In this document: positions 41,414-50,735 of the stretch, piece by piece
Numbering within the stretch: the first letter of the stretch is position 1
Layout of the letters: the number at the start of each line of letters is the position of its first letter
NCBI GenBank assembly: GCA_963840235.1
Contig: CAWIYC010000003.1
Coordinates: 496,001-560,000 of the forward strand
From: JBBRHQ01 sp963840235
GTDB taxonomy: Bacteria > Actinomycetota > Thermoleophilia > Solirubrobacterales > 70-9
Length of the DNA stretch: 64,000 bases
Direction: 5' to 3'
Program-made: the position numbers and the translations under genes
The notes under the pieces: model-generated
The model's input: only the letters and a program-made list of their open reading frames with translations
What the model was told of the DNA's origin: nothing
Database searches by the model: none

Positions 41414-43075
41414 TCAGACCTCGACCACGACCGGGAGCACCATCGGCCGTCGCTTCAGCTTGCGGTAGACGAACTTGGCGACGTCGTCGTGCAGGTCCTC
41501 CTGGATCAGCTGAAGCTCGCGGGTTCCTGCCTTGGCGGCGTCCTCGAGCGAGTCCTCGATCACGTCGCGCAGCTCGTCGGCGAATCCCTCCTCCTCATCG
41601 ACGAAGGGAACCCCGCGAAAGATCACCTCGGGGTCGGCGACGACCTCTCCATCATCGGAGGAGATCGTCGCAACGACGATGAAGATCCCGTCGGCCGAGA
41701 TCTCGCGCCGGTCGCGGAGGGCGACGTCGTCGGGCTCGCCGATGTCGACGCCGTCCACGAACATCACGCCGGAGTGGATCTCCTCGCCGAAGCGGGCTCC
41801 CTTGCCGCCGACCTCCAGCGGCAGGCCATTGTGGCCACGAAAGATGTTCGCGGCCGGGATGCCGACTGACTCGGCCAGCTCGGAGTGAAGGCGCAGGCGC
41901 TTGTGGTCCCCGTGGACCGGCATCACGTACTTCGGCCTGGTCAGGTTGAGCATGAGCTTCAGCTCCTCCTGCCAGCCGTGACCGGATGCGTGGATCGGCG
42001 CGTCCTTGGCGGTGACGACGGTGGCGCCGATCTCATAGATGTGATCGATCGTCTCGTTGACGGCGCGCTCGTTGCCGGGGACCGGCGTCGCCGAGAAGAC
42101 AACGGTGTCGCCTGAATGCAGCTCGACGTCGCGGTGGTCGTTGTTGGCCATCCGCCGCAGCGCCGAAAGCGGCTCGCCCTGGCTGCCGGTCGAGATCACG
42201 ACCACCTTCTCGTCGGGGAAGTCCTCGATCTCCTTCGGCTGAATGAACAGCCCCGAGGGCGCGCCGGCCATCCCCAGGTTGGAGGCGATGTTGAAGTTCT
42301 TGCGCATCGAGCGACCGACCAGGGCCACGCGGCGGTCGAGGGTGACGGCGGCGTCGATGACCTGCTGCACCCGATGGATGTTGGAGGCGAACGAGGTGAC
42401 CACGATCCGGCCCTGGCATCGGGAGAAGGTGTCGAGCAGCGCCGGGCCCACACTCGACTCCGACGGTGCCACCCCGGGCCGGTCGGCGTTGGTCGAGTCG
42501 CCGCAGAGAAGAGTCAGCCCCTCACGGCCGAGCTCGGCGAGCCGCGAGACGTCGGCGGGCCGGCCGTCCACCGGAGTCTGGTCGAACTTGTAGTCCCCGG
42601 TCATCAGCACCGAGCCGGCGTCCGTGCGCAGCAGGACCGCGCGCATGTCCGGGATCGAGTGGGAGAGGTGGATCAGCTCCAGCTCGAAGGGGCCCAGCTG
42701 CACCTTCACCCCGGCGTCCAGCTCCTGCAACGGTGCCTCGCCGAGCTTGTGCTCGTCGAGCTTGGAGCGGACAAGCCCGATCGTCAGCAGGCCGCCGTAT
42801 ATCACCGGCGGCATCCCGATCTCCCGCAGCACGTAGGGCAGCGCCCCGACGTGGTCCTCGTGGCCGTGGGTGAGGACGATCGCCTCGATGTCCTCGGCGC
42901 GGTCGCGCAGGTAGGAGAAGTCGGGCAGGACGAGGTCTATCCCCAGCATCTCGGCAGTCGGGAACATCAGGCCCGTGTCGACGACGACGATCCGGCCACC
43001 GTGCTCGATCACGGTCATGTTCTTGCCTATCTCCCCCAGCCCGCCGAGGGGAAGGACGCGAAGCGTGCCTGCCAC
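41414..43075 (-). CDS. rnj: Ribonuclease J
   Basis: A metallo-beta-lactamase/beta-CASP RNase with 5'-exonuclease and endonuclease activity in mRNA decay and rRNA maturation. Metal motifs are LTHGHEDHVGALPY (about residues 68-81), LIHLSHSIPD and LMTGDYKFDQTP; CGDSTNADRPG and PIHASGHGWQEEL mark the beta-CASP part, and a C-terminal domain follows (VVADPEVIFRGVPFVDEEE on). Its length of 553 residues is typical. It follows dapA by 6 bases, a neighbour arrangement (dapB/dapA-rnj) common in actinobacteria. RNase Y is also encoded in this window. Confidence 0.95.
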   Translation of the reverse strand: MAGTLRVLPLGGLGEIGKNMTVIEHGGRIVVVDTGLMFPTAEMLGIDLVLPDFSYLRDRAEDIEAIVLTHGHEDHVGALPYVLREIGMPPVIYGGLLTIGLVRSKLDEHKLGEAPLQELDAGVKVQLGPFELELIHLSHSIPDMRAVLLRTDAGSVLMTGDYKFDQTPVDGRPADVSRLAELGREGLTLLCGDSTNADRPGVAPSESSVGPALLDTFSRCQGRIVVTSFASNIHRVQQVIDAAVTLDRRVALVGRSMRKNFNIASNLGMAGAPSGLFIQPKEIEDFPDEKVVVISTGSQGEPLSALRRMANNDHRDVELHSGDTVVFSATPVPGNERAVNETIDHIYEIGATVVTAKDAPIHASGHGWQEELKLMLNLTRPKYVMPVHGDHKRLRLHSELAESVGIPAANIFRGHNGLPLEVGGKGARFGEEIHSGVMFVDGVDIGEPDDVALRDRREISADGIFIVVATISSDDGEVVADPEVIFRGVPFVDEEEGFADELRDVIEDSLEDAAKAGTRELQLIQEDLHDDVAKFVYRKLKRRPMVLPVVVEV

Positions 43076-43081
43076 GGAGCC

Positions 43082-43957
43082 CTAGCCCGCCGCCGCCAGC
43101 AAACCGGCCGTCTCCAGGGCGGAACGGATGACCCGGCGCTGCTCGTCGTCTGCCGGCACCATCGGCAGCCGCATCCTGCCCGAGTCCAGGCCCAGCATCT
43201 CCAGCGCCGCCTTCAGCGGAATCGGGTTGCTGGTGACAGCCAGGGCCTCCAGCAGCGGTCGCAGCTCGGCCTCGATCCGGTGCGCCCGCTCGCCGTCGCC
43301 TTCCTGCATCGAGTCCCAGATCTCGCGCATCTGGGGGCCGACGATATGGGAGGCGACCAGGATCCCGCCGGCGCCCCCCAGTTCCAGCGTGCGCAGGAAG
43401 ACGTCGTCGTTGCCGGCGAGGAGGCCGAGGCCGGGGATCAGCCGCAGATCGTCGTTGTTGGCCTGCTTGACCGCGACCACGTTCTCGATCCCGGCCAGCT
43501 CGGCGAGGAACTCAGGCTCCATGTTGACGACGACCCGCGAGGGGATGTTGTAGAGGACGATCGGCAATTCCGGCGCCGCGTTGGCGACCGCGCCGAAGTG
43601 GGCCCGGAGGCCGGCCCGGTTGGGCTTGTTGTAGTAGGGGGTGACGACCAGCGCCCCATCGGCTCCCGTCTCGGCGGCGGCACGGGTCAGCTCGACCGTG
43701 TGAGCGGTGTCGTTGGAGCCGGTGCCGCAGATCACCGTCGCCTCCTCGCCGACCTCGTCGATGACGGCGCCAAGCAGGGAGAGCTTCTCGGAGTCGCTGA
43801 GGGTCGGCGATTCGCCGGTGGTCCCGGCAACCACGACGCCGTGGGAGCCATGCTCGACCAGGTGCCGGGAAAGGCGGCGGGCAGCGGCCTCATCGACGCC
43901 CCCATCGGCGTCAAAGGGGGTCGCCATCGCCGTGATCACACCGCGGATTTCGGTCAT
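43082..43957 (-). CDS. dapA: 4-hydroxy-tetrahydrodipicolinate synthase
   Basis: Condenses pyruvate with aspartate semialdehyde, the first committed step to diaminopimelate and lysine. Active-site residues are all present: GTTGESPTLSDSEK (the Thr pair), YYNKPNRAGL (Tyr about 133), YNIPSRVVV (Arg) and the Schiff-base lysine in NVVAVKQANND (about 160). ATG 43957 gives 291 residues, the normal length; upstream in-frame sequence overlaps the amidase gene and does not look conserved. It ends 6 bases before rnj starts and lies downstream of dapB and an amidase gene. Confidence 0.94.
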   Translation of the reverse strand: MTEIRGVITAMATPFDADGGVDEAAARRLSRHLVEHGSHGVVVAGTTGESPTLSDSEKLSLLGAVIDEVGEEATVICGTGSNDTAHTVELTRAAAETGADGALVVTPYYNKPNRAGLRAHFGAVANAAPELPIVLYNIPSRVVVNMEPEFLAELAGIENVVAVKQANNDDLRLIPGLGLLAGNDDVFLRTLELGGAGGILVASHIVGPQMREIWDSMQEGDGERAHRIEAELRPLLEALAVTSNPIPLKAALEMLGLDSGRMRLPMVPADDEQRRVIRSALETAGLLAAAG

Positions 43958-43991
43958 CTGGGCCAGGGTCTCAGGGTATCGCGGGAGCAAG

Positions 43992-45434
43992 TCAGCTCGC
44001 GAACACCGCCGGGCGGCGATCGGCCCAGGGCCGCGCCTGCTCGAGCTGCGCGGCAACGCGGATCAGGAGGTCCTCACGCCCGCACGGGGCGACGAGCTGG
44101 ATCCCGACCGGCAGTCCCTGCTCGCTGACGCAGAGGGGGAGTGAGATCGCCGGTTGCCCGGTGGCGTTGAAGGCGGCGGCGAAGGCGCAGGTCTTCGCGG
44201 CCCTGTAGATCGCCGCCATCGGTTCGGGGCCGGAGTCGTCGAATGTTCCGAGCGGGGGCGGAAGCTCGCCCAGCGTCGGCGAGAGCAGCAGGTCGACCCC
44301 GCCCTCGTGGACCGCGGCGATCATCCGCGACATCATCTGGTGGGTCGAGACCGCCGCCAGGTAGTCGCCGGCGGAGTCGACGCGGCCCTTTTCCGCCAGG
44401 GCCCAGGTCAGCGGCTCTACGTCGGCGGCGGTGATCACCTTGCCGCCGATCGCCCCGAGCTGCCCCAGTGTCGCCGCCTGCCCCGCCCCCCAGCGGACGA
44501 GAAACGTCTCGACCAGGTCGATCGAATCCAACCCGGCGAAGCTCTGCTGCTCGATGGCGTGGCCGAGGGACTCGAGCAGCCGGGCAGCATCGTTGACCGC
44601 CTCGATCACGGGCGCATCTGGAACCTCATCGGTCATCGTCTCGGTGACCAGGCCGATTCGCAGCTTCCCGGGGTCGGCCGTCAGCTCCTCGACGTAGGGA
44701 CGAACGGGTGCTGGGGCGACGTATGGGTCGCCCGGCGCCGGCCCCTGGACCGCGTCGAGGATGGAGGCCGTATCGCGGACCGACCTCGAGACGGCCAGCT
44801 CGACGGTCAGCCCCGACATCAGGTCGCCGATCAGCGGCCCCTCCGAGATCCGCTGCCGGGTCGGCTTCAGCCCGACCAGCCCGCACTCGCTGGCGGGGAC
44901 CCTGATCGAGCCGCCGCCATCGTTGGCGTGGGCGGCCGGGACCATGCCCGAGGCGACCGCCGCGGCCGAGCCGCCGCTGGATCCGCCGGTGGAGCGCTCC
45001 GTATCCCAGGGGTTCCGGCTCGGCCCGTAGGCCTGCGGCTCGGTCGTCGGCAGGATCCCCAGCTCCGGCGTATTGGTCTTGCCGATGACGACGAAGCCGG
45101 CGTCGCGGAAGCGCTGGCCCAGATAGGTGTCCACGGGGGCGCGAAAGTCGCGCTCCTTCAGGTAGCGCATGCCGAGGTGGAACGGCTGCCCGGCGAGGGC
45201 GGCGCCGAGGTCCTTGAACATGAAGGGGACGCCGCGGAAGGGGCCGTCCGGCAACTCGCCCGCCGCCGTCTCGCGCGCCTCCTCGAACAGCGGGTGGATG
45301 ACCGCGTTCAGCTGCGGGTTGACAGCTTCGGTGCGAGCGATCGCCGCCTCGACCAGCTCGCTCGGGCTCGCCCTGCCCGAGCGGACAAGCTCTGCCTGTG
45401 CAGTGGCGTCGAGTGTGGAGAGGTCGTCGGACAA
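43992..45434 (-). CDS. Amidase-signature family amidase
   Basis: A 480-residue amidase with the Ser-cisSer-Lys triad: Lys in VPFMFKDLGAA (about residue 73), the Gly/Ser-rich stretch STGGSSGGSAAAVASG (about 149-164) and nucleophile region GGSIRVPASECGLVGLKPTR-type (about 173-192). Members cleave carboxamides such as aryl amides, nylon oligomers or indole acetamide; the substrate is unknown. It is not GatA: no gatB or gatC is adjacent. It sits between dapB and dapA on the same strand with short gaps (30 and 34 bases). Confidence 0.88.
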   Translation of the reverse strand: MSDDLSTLDATAQAELVRSGRASPSELVEAAIARTEAVNPQLNAVIHPLFEEARETAAGELPDGPFRGVPFMFKDLGAALAGQPFHLGMRYLKERDFRAPVDTYLGQRFRDAGFVVIGKTNTPELGILPTTEPQAYGPSRNPWDTERSTGGSSGGSAAAVASGMVPAAHANDGGGSIRVPASECGLVGLKPTRQRISEGPLIGDLMSGLTVELAVSRSVRDTASILDAVQGPAPGDPYVAPAPVRPYVEELTADPGKLRIGLVTETMTDEVPDAPVIEAVNDAARLLESLGHAIEQQSFAGLDSIDLVETFLVRWGAGQAATLGQLGAIGGKVITAADVEPLTWALAEKGRVDSAGDYLAAVSTHQMMSRMIAAVHEGGVDLLLSPTLGELPPPLGTFDDSGPEPMAAIYRAAKTCAFAAAFNATGQPAISLPLCVSEQGLPVGIQLVAPCGREDLLIRVAAQLEQARPWADRRPAVFAS

Positions 45435-45464
45435 GGGGCGGCGGAGACTATTGGGAAGGATGGC

Positions 45465-46142
45465 TCAGAGCAGCTGCTCGAGGCCGACGGTGAAGCGCTC
45501 ATGCAGGCCGCCCACCTTCCGCACGGCCAGCACCACGCCCGGCATGAACGAGCGGCGGTCGTTCGAGTCGTGGCGGATCGTCAGGGTCTGGCCCTCGCCG
45601 CCGAAGATGACCTCCTGGTGGGCGACGAGCCCCGGCAGGCGCACCGAGTGAATCGGCTCGTGGACGTTGCCTCCGGCGCCGGCGATCAGCTCCGCCGTCC
45701 TCTTGGCGGTACCCGAGGGCGCATCGAGCTTGCGGTCGTGGTGGAGCTCGACGATCTCGCACTCGGGCATGTGGGCGGCGACCAGCTGCGACGCCTGCAT
45801 CATCAGCACAGCACCGATGGCGAAGTTGGGGGCGACGAAGCAGTTGGCACCCCCGCCCGAGCTCTCAACGGCCTGTCCCAGCGCATCCAGGTCGAACCCG
45901 GTGGTGCCGACGACGGCGTGGACCCCGGCATTGAGGCAGGTCGCGACGTTGGCCGGCGCAGTCTCGGGCGTGGTGAAATCGACGACGACGTCGGCGGCCC
46001 CGAGCACGTCTTCCAGCGCGGTACCAATCGCAGGATCCGCCTGACCGGCCAACTGAAGGTCCTCGGTCCCCTCGACCGCCTCGCAGACGGCCTGGCCCAT
46101 CCGCCCCGCGGCACCGGAGACGGCGACCCGGGTAAGACCCAT
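45465..46142 (-). CDS. dapB: 4-hydroxy-tetrahydrodipicolinate reductase
   Basis: NAD(P)H-dependent second step of the diaminopimelate pathway. The Rossmann motif VAVSGAAGRMGQAV opens the protein; FTTPETAPANVATCLNAG and the signature VELHHDRKLDAPSGTAKRT (about residues 123-141, with the catalytic His pair and Lys) are plain. At 225 residues it is slightly shorter than the usual 245-270, the shortening lying in the N-terminal domain. The M16 peptidase gene is 24 bases upstream. Confidence 0.93.
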   Translation of the reverse strand: MGLTRVAVSGAAGRMGQAVCEAVEGTEDLQLAGQADPAIGTALEDVLGAADVVVDFTTPETAPANVATCLNAGVHAVVGTTGFDLDALGQAVESSGGGANCFVAPNFAIGAVLMMQASQLVAAHMPECEIVELHHDRKLDAPSGTAKRTAELIAGAGGNVHEPIHSVRLPGLVAHQEVIFGGEGQTLTIRHDSNDRRSFMPGVVLAVRKVGGLHERFTVGLEQLL

Positions 46143-46166
46143 CAGCTCACCTGCCTCGGTCCCTGT

Positions 46167-47444
46167 TCACGCGGCGACCAGACGCTCGCTGACGCTGGGA
46201 GCCGCGTCCCGGAAGATCCTCCCGTCACGGCCGACCGCCGCCGCCGAGATGCACTCGGCGGCGTAGATCTCCCGGGCCAGCTCGGTCAGGTCCTCGACGG
46301 TGACCTCCTCCACCTTCTCGATCATCTCGTCCAGTGTCAGAACCGGCAGGTCGAACAGGGTCGCACGGCCGATCCGCGACATCCGCGCGGCCGTTGACTC
46401 CGACGAGAGCACGAGCCGTCCCTTGACGTGCTCCTTGGCCCGGGCCAGCTCCTCGGACGCGACGGGCTCGGTACGCAGCCGCTCGAGCTCGGCACCGATG
46501 ATCGAGCAGGCCTCCTCGACGTTCTCCTCGCGCGTGCCGACGTATGTGGCGGCGAGTCCCGAGTCGGTGTACTGCTCGTTGTAGGAGCCGACGGCGTAAG
46601 CGAGGCCGCGCTTCTCACGGACTTCGCGAAAGAGCCGCGAAGAGGTCGAGCCGCCGAAGATCGAGTCGAGGACGGCGAGGCCGAAACGGCGCTCGTCGGC
46701 CCGGGTGATGCCGGGTGCGCCGAAGCAGATGTGGTACTGCTCGGTGTCCTTCTCGAAGAAGCAGAGCCGGGCGGAGGCGTCGATCTCAGCCGCCGCATTG
46801 GCGTCGCTCGATTCTGGGGCAGGCTCGACCAGGCGTGCGGCCAGTTCGGTGATGCGCTCGTGCTCGAGGTGGCCGGCGGCCGCGACGACGATGTTTGCGC
46901 CGGTGTAGCGCTCTCGGTGATAGGCATCTATCTCGGGGACCGGGATCGAGCCGATCACGTCCGCCTCTCCCAGCACCCGGCGCCCCAGCGGGTGTTTGCC
47001 GAAGACGGCCTCCGCCAGGTAGTCGTGGACCCGGTCCTGCGGCTCGTCCTCGTACATCGCGATCTCCTCGAGCACGACGTCTCGCTCAGAGTCGATATCG
47101 GGGTAGGTCGGCTCCAGCAGCATCTCTGCCAGCAGGTCGAAGACCTCCTCGGTGTGCTCGTCGAGGAAACGGGCATGGAGGTGGGTCGTCTCCTTGCCGG
47201 TGGCGGCGTTGACGGAGGCGCCGAGCCCGTCGAAGCGCTCCGAGATCTCGATCGCCGAGAAACGCTTGGTCCCCTTGAACAGCAGGTGCTCGAGGAAGTG
47301 CGAAAGGCCGAACTGGCCGGCGCTCTCGTTGCGCGAGCCGGTGCGCACCCAGAGCCCGAGCGCCACGGACCGCACCGAGGGAACCTCCTCGGTCACGACC
47401 CGGACGCCGGAGCCCAAGGGGCTCAGCTGGTGCTCGCTGCTCAA
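46167..47444 (-). CDS. M16-family zinc peptidase (processing-peptidase-like)
   Basis: A 425-residue inverzincin. The inverted zinc motif HFLEHLLFKGT lies near residue 47, and the third ligand Glu is in EEVFDLLAEMLLEP about 75 residues later. LVEPAPES and FGGSTSSRLFREVREKRGLAYAVGSY are the conserved second-half landmarks of bacterial M16 enzymes encoded beside pnp. A TTG start at 47444, 13 bases beyond the pnp stop, is preferred over upstream frames that run into the pnp tail. The pnp-M16-dapB order is common in Gram-positive bacteria. Confidence 0.9.
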   Translation of the reverse strand: MSSEHQLSPLGSGVRVVTEEVPSVRSVALGLWVRTGSRNESAGQFGLSHFLEHLLFKGTKRFSAIEISERFDGLGASVNAATGKETTHLHARFLDEHTEEVFDLLAEMLLEPTYPDIDSERDVVLEEIAMYEDEPQDRVHDYLAEAVFGKHPLGRRVLGEADVIGSIPVPEIDAYHRERYTGANIVVAAAGHLEHERITELAARLVEPAPESSDANAAAEIDASARLCFFEKDTEQYHICFGAPGITRADERRFGLAVLDSIFGGSTSSRLFREVREKRGLAYAVGSYNEQYTDSGLAATYVGTREENVEEACSIIGAELERLRTEPVASEELARAKEHVKGRLVLSSESTAARMSRIGRATLFDLPVLTLDEMIEKVEEVTVEDLTELAREIYAAECISAAAVGRDGRIFRDAAPSVSERLVAA

Positions 47445-47457
47445 CCCGCGCTCGCTA

Positions 47458-49716
47458 TCAGCCGCGACGCTCGCGGCCGCCATCGCGGCCGCCACGCCTG
47501 CCTTCGCGACCGCCACGGCCGCCGTCACGGCCACCGCGCCGGCCGCCGCCCCCGGGACCGGGGTCGCCGGTGCCGACAGAAGCCAGCTCCTCGGCGGACT
47601 TGTCCTTGACCGAAGGATCCTCGGAGAGGCGCAGTCCGATGCGGCCGCGCTCCTTGTCCACCTCGACCACGGTGACGTCGATCTCGTCTCCGGACTTGAG
47701 CACGTCGTCGACTGTGTCGACCCGCTCGCCCGGCTTCACGTTGGAGATGTGAAGCAGGCCATCGGTCCCCTTGACGAGCTCGACGAAGGCGCCGAAGGTG
47801 GTCGTCTTCACGACCTTTGCGCCGGTGTACTTGTCACCGACCTCGGCCTCCTTGGTCATCGACTCGATCCGGGCGACGCAGGCCTCGACCATGTCGCCGG
47901 TCGGCGCGTAGACGCGCACCGTGCCGTCGTCCTCGACGTCGATCTCCGCCTCGAACTCCTCGCAGAGGGCGCGGATGGTCTCGCCCCCCTTGCCGATCAC
48001 GGCCCCGATCTTCTCGGGGTCGATCTTGATCGCCTCGATCCGCGGGGCGTACTGCGAGAGCTTCTCGCGCGGGCCGTCGATCGCCTCGGCCATCTTGCCG
48101 AGGATGAAGAGGCGGCCCTCGTTCGCCTGTGCCAGCGCGTCCCGCAGAATCTCAAAGGTGACGCCGGTGATCTTGATGTCCATCTGCAGGGCGGTGATCC
48201 CGTTCGAGGTGCCGGCCACCTTGAAGTCCATGTCGCCGAGGTGGTCCTCGACGCCGGCGATGTCAGTAAGGACGGTGTAGTCCTCGCCCTCCTTGATCAG
48301 CCCCATCGCCACGCCGGCCACGGGAGCGCTGACGGGGACGCCGGCCGCCTGCAGCGCCATCGAGGAGGCACAGACCGACCCCATCGAGGACGAGCCGTTG
48401 GACTCGAGCGTCTCCGAGACCACCCGCAGGACGTAGGGGAACTCCTCCTCGCCTGGGATCGTCGCCGCCAGGGCTCGCTCGGCGAGCGCGCCGTGGCCGA
48501 TGTCGCGGCGCTTGGGGCCGCGCATGAAGCCGGCCTCCCCGACCGAGAAGGGCGGGAAGTTGTAGTGATGCCAGAACCGCTTCGTCGTCTGCAGCCCGAG
48601 GGTGTCCAGGCGCATGTCCATGCGGGTGGTCCCGAGCGCCACGTTGGAGAGGATCTGGGTCTCGCCACGGGTGAACAGGGCCGAGCCGTGGACGCGAGGG
48701 GCGACGTCGACCTCGCACTCGATCGGGCGGATCTCGTCCTGGGCGCGGCCGTCGGGACGCTTCTTGTCGACCGCGATCCGCTTGCGGATGATCTCCTTCT
48801 CGAGCTTGCCAAAGGCCGCCGAGACCTCCACCCGGCGCTCGCCGTCAACCTCTCCGTCCTCGTCGGGGCTGGCGTACTGCTCGAGCACTGCTTCCTTGAC
48901 TGCGTCAGCGGCGTCCTGGCGCTCGAGCTTGCCCTGGATCGAGGTCGCCTCGTCGATCTTGGCCCCGTGCGAGGCACGTATGTCCTCGATCAGGCTCTCG
49001 TCGATCTCGGGTGCGGTGACCTCGAGCTTCTCCTTGCCGGCCATCTGGCGCAGCTCCTCGATCGCCGCGCAGATCTTCTTGATCTCGGTGTGGGCGATGT
49101 CGAGGGCGTCGAGGATCTCTGCCTCGGTGACTCCGTTGGCGCCGGCCTCGACCATCAGGATCGCCTCGTCGGTGCCGGCGACGATCAGATCGAGCTCGAG
49201 ATCGTCGTGAGTCTCCTCCTCGGGGTTGACGACGAAGTCGCCCTCGTGCTTGCCGACCCGCACCGCGCCGACGTGGGCGGCAACCGGGATCTCGGAGATC
49301 GCGAGCGCCGCCGAGGCGCCGTTCATGGCCAGGATGTCGTAGGGGTGGAAGTGGTCGACCGAGAGCGGCGTCGCGACTATCTGGGTTTCGAAGTGCCAGC
49401 CCTTGGGGAACAGCGGCCGGATCGGCCGGTCGATCATGCGGGCGGTCAGGGTTGCCTTCTCACCGGACCGACCCTCGCGGCGGAAGAAGGAGCCGGGGAT
49501 CTTGCCCGCAGCGTACATCCGCTCCTCGACGTCGACGGTGAGTGGCAGGAAGTCCACGTCGCGCAGATTCCCCATCGTCGCCGTGGAGAGGACCAAGGTG
49601 TCCCCGCTGCGCACAACGACGGCTCCGCTCGCCTGCTTGGCAAGCTTGCCCGTCTCGAAGGAAATCTGGCTCTCGCCGACATCCACCGAGACGCGGCTAA
49701 TGTCAAACATGCTCAT
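47458..49716 (-). CDS. pnp: Polynucleotide phosphorylase with an RGG-type tail
   Basis: Phosphorolytic 3'-5' exoribonuclease. The start chosen has GGAGG ten bases upstream. Two RNase PH domains flank a helical domain; the second has GSSSMGSVCASSMALQAAG and the catalytic aspartates in EDHLGDMDFKVAG. KH (KIGAVIGKGGETIRALCEE) and S1 (VGDKYTGAKVVKTTTFGAFVELV) domains follow. The last 38 or so residues are an unusual run of Gly, Arg and Asp with RRGG and GGR units, resembling RNA-binding RGG tails. The gene lies between a DsbA-like gene and the M16 peptidase gene. Confidence 0.95.
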   Translation of the reverse strand: MSMFDISRVSVDVGESQISFETGKLAKQASGAVVVRSGDTLVLSTATMGNLRDVDFLPLTVDVEERMYAAGKIPGSFFRREGRSGEKATLTARMIDRPIRPLFPKGWHFETQIVATPLSVDHFHPYDILAMNGASAALAISEIPVAAHVGAVRVGKHEGDFVVNPEEETHDDLELDLIVAGTDEAILMVEAGANGVTEAEILDALDIAHTEIKKICAAIEELRQMAGKEKLEVTAPEIDESLIEDIRASHGAKIDEATSIQGKLERQDAADAVKEAVLEQYASPDEDGEVDGERRVEVSAAFGKLEKEIIRKRIAVDKKRPDGRAQDEIRPIECEVDVAPRVHGSALFTRGETQILSNVALGTTRMDMRLDTLGLQTTKRFWHHYNFPPFSVGEAGFMRGPKRRDIGHGALAERALAATIPGEEEFPYVLRVVSETLESNGSSSMGSVCASSMALQAAGVPVSAPVAGVAMGLIKEGEDYTVLTDIAGVEDHLGDMDFKVAGTSNGITALQMDIKITGVTFEILRDALAQANEGRLFILGKMAEAIDGPREKLSQYAPRIEAIKIDPEKIGAVIGKGGETIRALCEEFEAEIDVEDDGTVRVYAPTGDMVEACVARIESMTKEAEVGDKYTGAKVVKTTTFGAFVELVKGTDGLLHISNVKPGERVDTVDDVLKSGDEIDVTVVEVDKERGRIGLRLSEDPSVKDKSAEELASVGTGDPGPGGGGRRGGRDGGRGGREGRRGGRDGGRERRG

Positions 49717-49783
49717 GTAGTTGTTACCTCCGGCCGCCCGGTTGGCGGCCAATCTGTTTCAGAACTCTCGTTCTCTGTCGCCG

Positions 49784-50251
49784 TCAAGGGTACAGACTGA
49801 GCGGTTCACCGTCGCTGAACAGGGCCGGGGTACCGGTGACGGCGGCCCGGATGCCCGACTCGAAGTCGCGCCTGACCCGGGCCGCGACCCGCTCGGAGCG
49901 GCGGTCGGCCTGGAAGCGCTCGAGGTCGAGCCCGAGCGCCTCCACCCGCTCCCAGAGGTGGGGGTCGTCGACGTGGGCGCGGTCGGCGTAGAGCGAGTCC
50001 ACCATCTCGAAGAAGGCCCCCTGGAGCCCGGCCGCCTCCGCCGCCGCGTGCAGCGCCGGCGAGCGCGGATGCTTGCTGGCGACCGGGAAGTGGCGGAAGA
50101 GGACCCTCCTCCCCATCTCCCCTACCCGCTCCCATGTGGCGGCGCAGTGCGGGCAGCCGAGATCGGCGTAGACGATCAGCTCGGGCCCCTCGCCCCGGGC
50201 GTGGTCATCGGCCGAGGGGGACGGCACCGGGGCGCTGGTCAGCTCAGACAT
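49784..50251 (-). CDS. DsbA-family thioredoxin-fold protein
   Basis: A 155-residue thioredoxin-fold protein with the active-site motif DLGCPHCAATWE (CPHC, about residues 31-34) and the cis-proline loop VTGTPALFSDGEP near 140. An inserted helical domain separates them, as in DsbA and 2-hydroxychromene isomerase relatives. No signal peptide is seen, so it should act in the cytoplasm, perhaps as a disulfide reductase or FrnE-like oxidoreductase. It lies 34 bases downstream of the peroxiredoxin gene, a plausible redox pair. Confidence 0.82.
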   Translation of the reverse strand: MSELTSAPVPSPSADDHARGEGPELIVYADLGCPHCAATWERVGEMGRRVLFRHFPVASKHPRSPALHAAAEAAGLQGAFFEMVDSLYADRAHVDDPHLWERVEALGLDLERFQADRRSERVAARVRRDFESGIRAAVTGTPALFSDGEPLSLYP

Positions 50252-50285
50252 CGCGCGAGCCTAGCCAGCCGCTCGCCGGCCGGAA

Positions 50286-50735
50286 CTAAGCCAGCGCGTC
50301 GAAGATCAGGTTGGCGCCGGGGACCTCGAGCGGCGAGGGCGACTCGTGGACCCATTCCACTACCCCTTCTTCGTCGACCAGGACGAGGCTACGCTTGCTG
50401 TGTCCGGCGCCGTCGTAGTAGGCGCCGTATGCGCGGGAGACCTCTCCCTTGGGCTCGAAGTCGGCGAGCAGCGGGAAGTCGATCCCGAGTTTTTCCTGAA
50501 AGGCCTTGTGGGCGTAGGCGTGGTCGACGCTGATGCCGACCAGGGTCGCCCCCCTTGCGGCGATCTGGGGCTTGACCTCCTGGTAAACGGAGAGCTGGTC
50601 TGTGCAGACCGGGCTGAAGTCGAGCGGGTAGAAGACGAGCAGCAGCTTGCCGCCGCGAAAGTCCGAGAGCGAGACCCGGTTACCGTCTTGGTCGGTGAGC
50701 GTGAATTCGGGCGCCGGCTGACCGGCGGCGATCAC
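50286..50735 (-). CDS. Peroxiredoxin (AhpC/TSA-type, one visible Cys)
   Basis: A thiol peroxidase of 149 residues reducing hydroperoxides. The peroxidatic cysteine lies in VFYPLDFSPVCTDQLS (about residue 45), with the usual Pro, Thr/Ser-equivalent and later Arg (GEVSRAYGAY). I find no second cysteine, so it would be a 1-Cys type needing an external thiol, perhaps the DsbA-like protein encoded next to it. Its start overlaps the rpsO stop by four bases (ATGA-type), tying it to ribosomal-protein expression. Confidence 0.9.
   Translation of the reverse strand: MIAAGQPAPEFTLTDQDGNRVSLSDFRGGKLLLVFYPLDFSPVCTDQLSVYQEVKPQIAARGATLVGISVDHAYAHKAFQEKLGIDFPLLADFEPKGEVSRAYGAYYDGAGHSKRSLVLVDEEGVVEWVHESPSPLEVPGANLIFDALA

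Noticed and set aside
47460..47580. Repetitive GGC/CGC-rich DNA as a tandem-repeat locus or CRISPR-like array
   Set aside because: It is the coding sequence for the Gly/Arg-rich tail of pnp; units are irregular and there are no spacers.
42116..49800. Several plus-strand frames of 600-900 codons over rnj, dapA, the amidase, dapB and pnp
   Set aside because: All are mirror frames of genes with full catalytic motifs on the minus strand.
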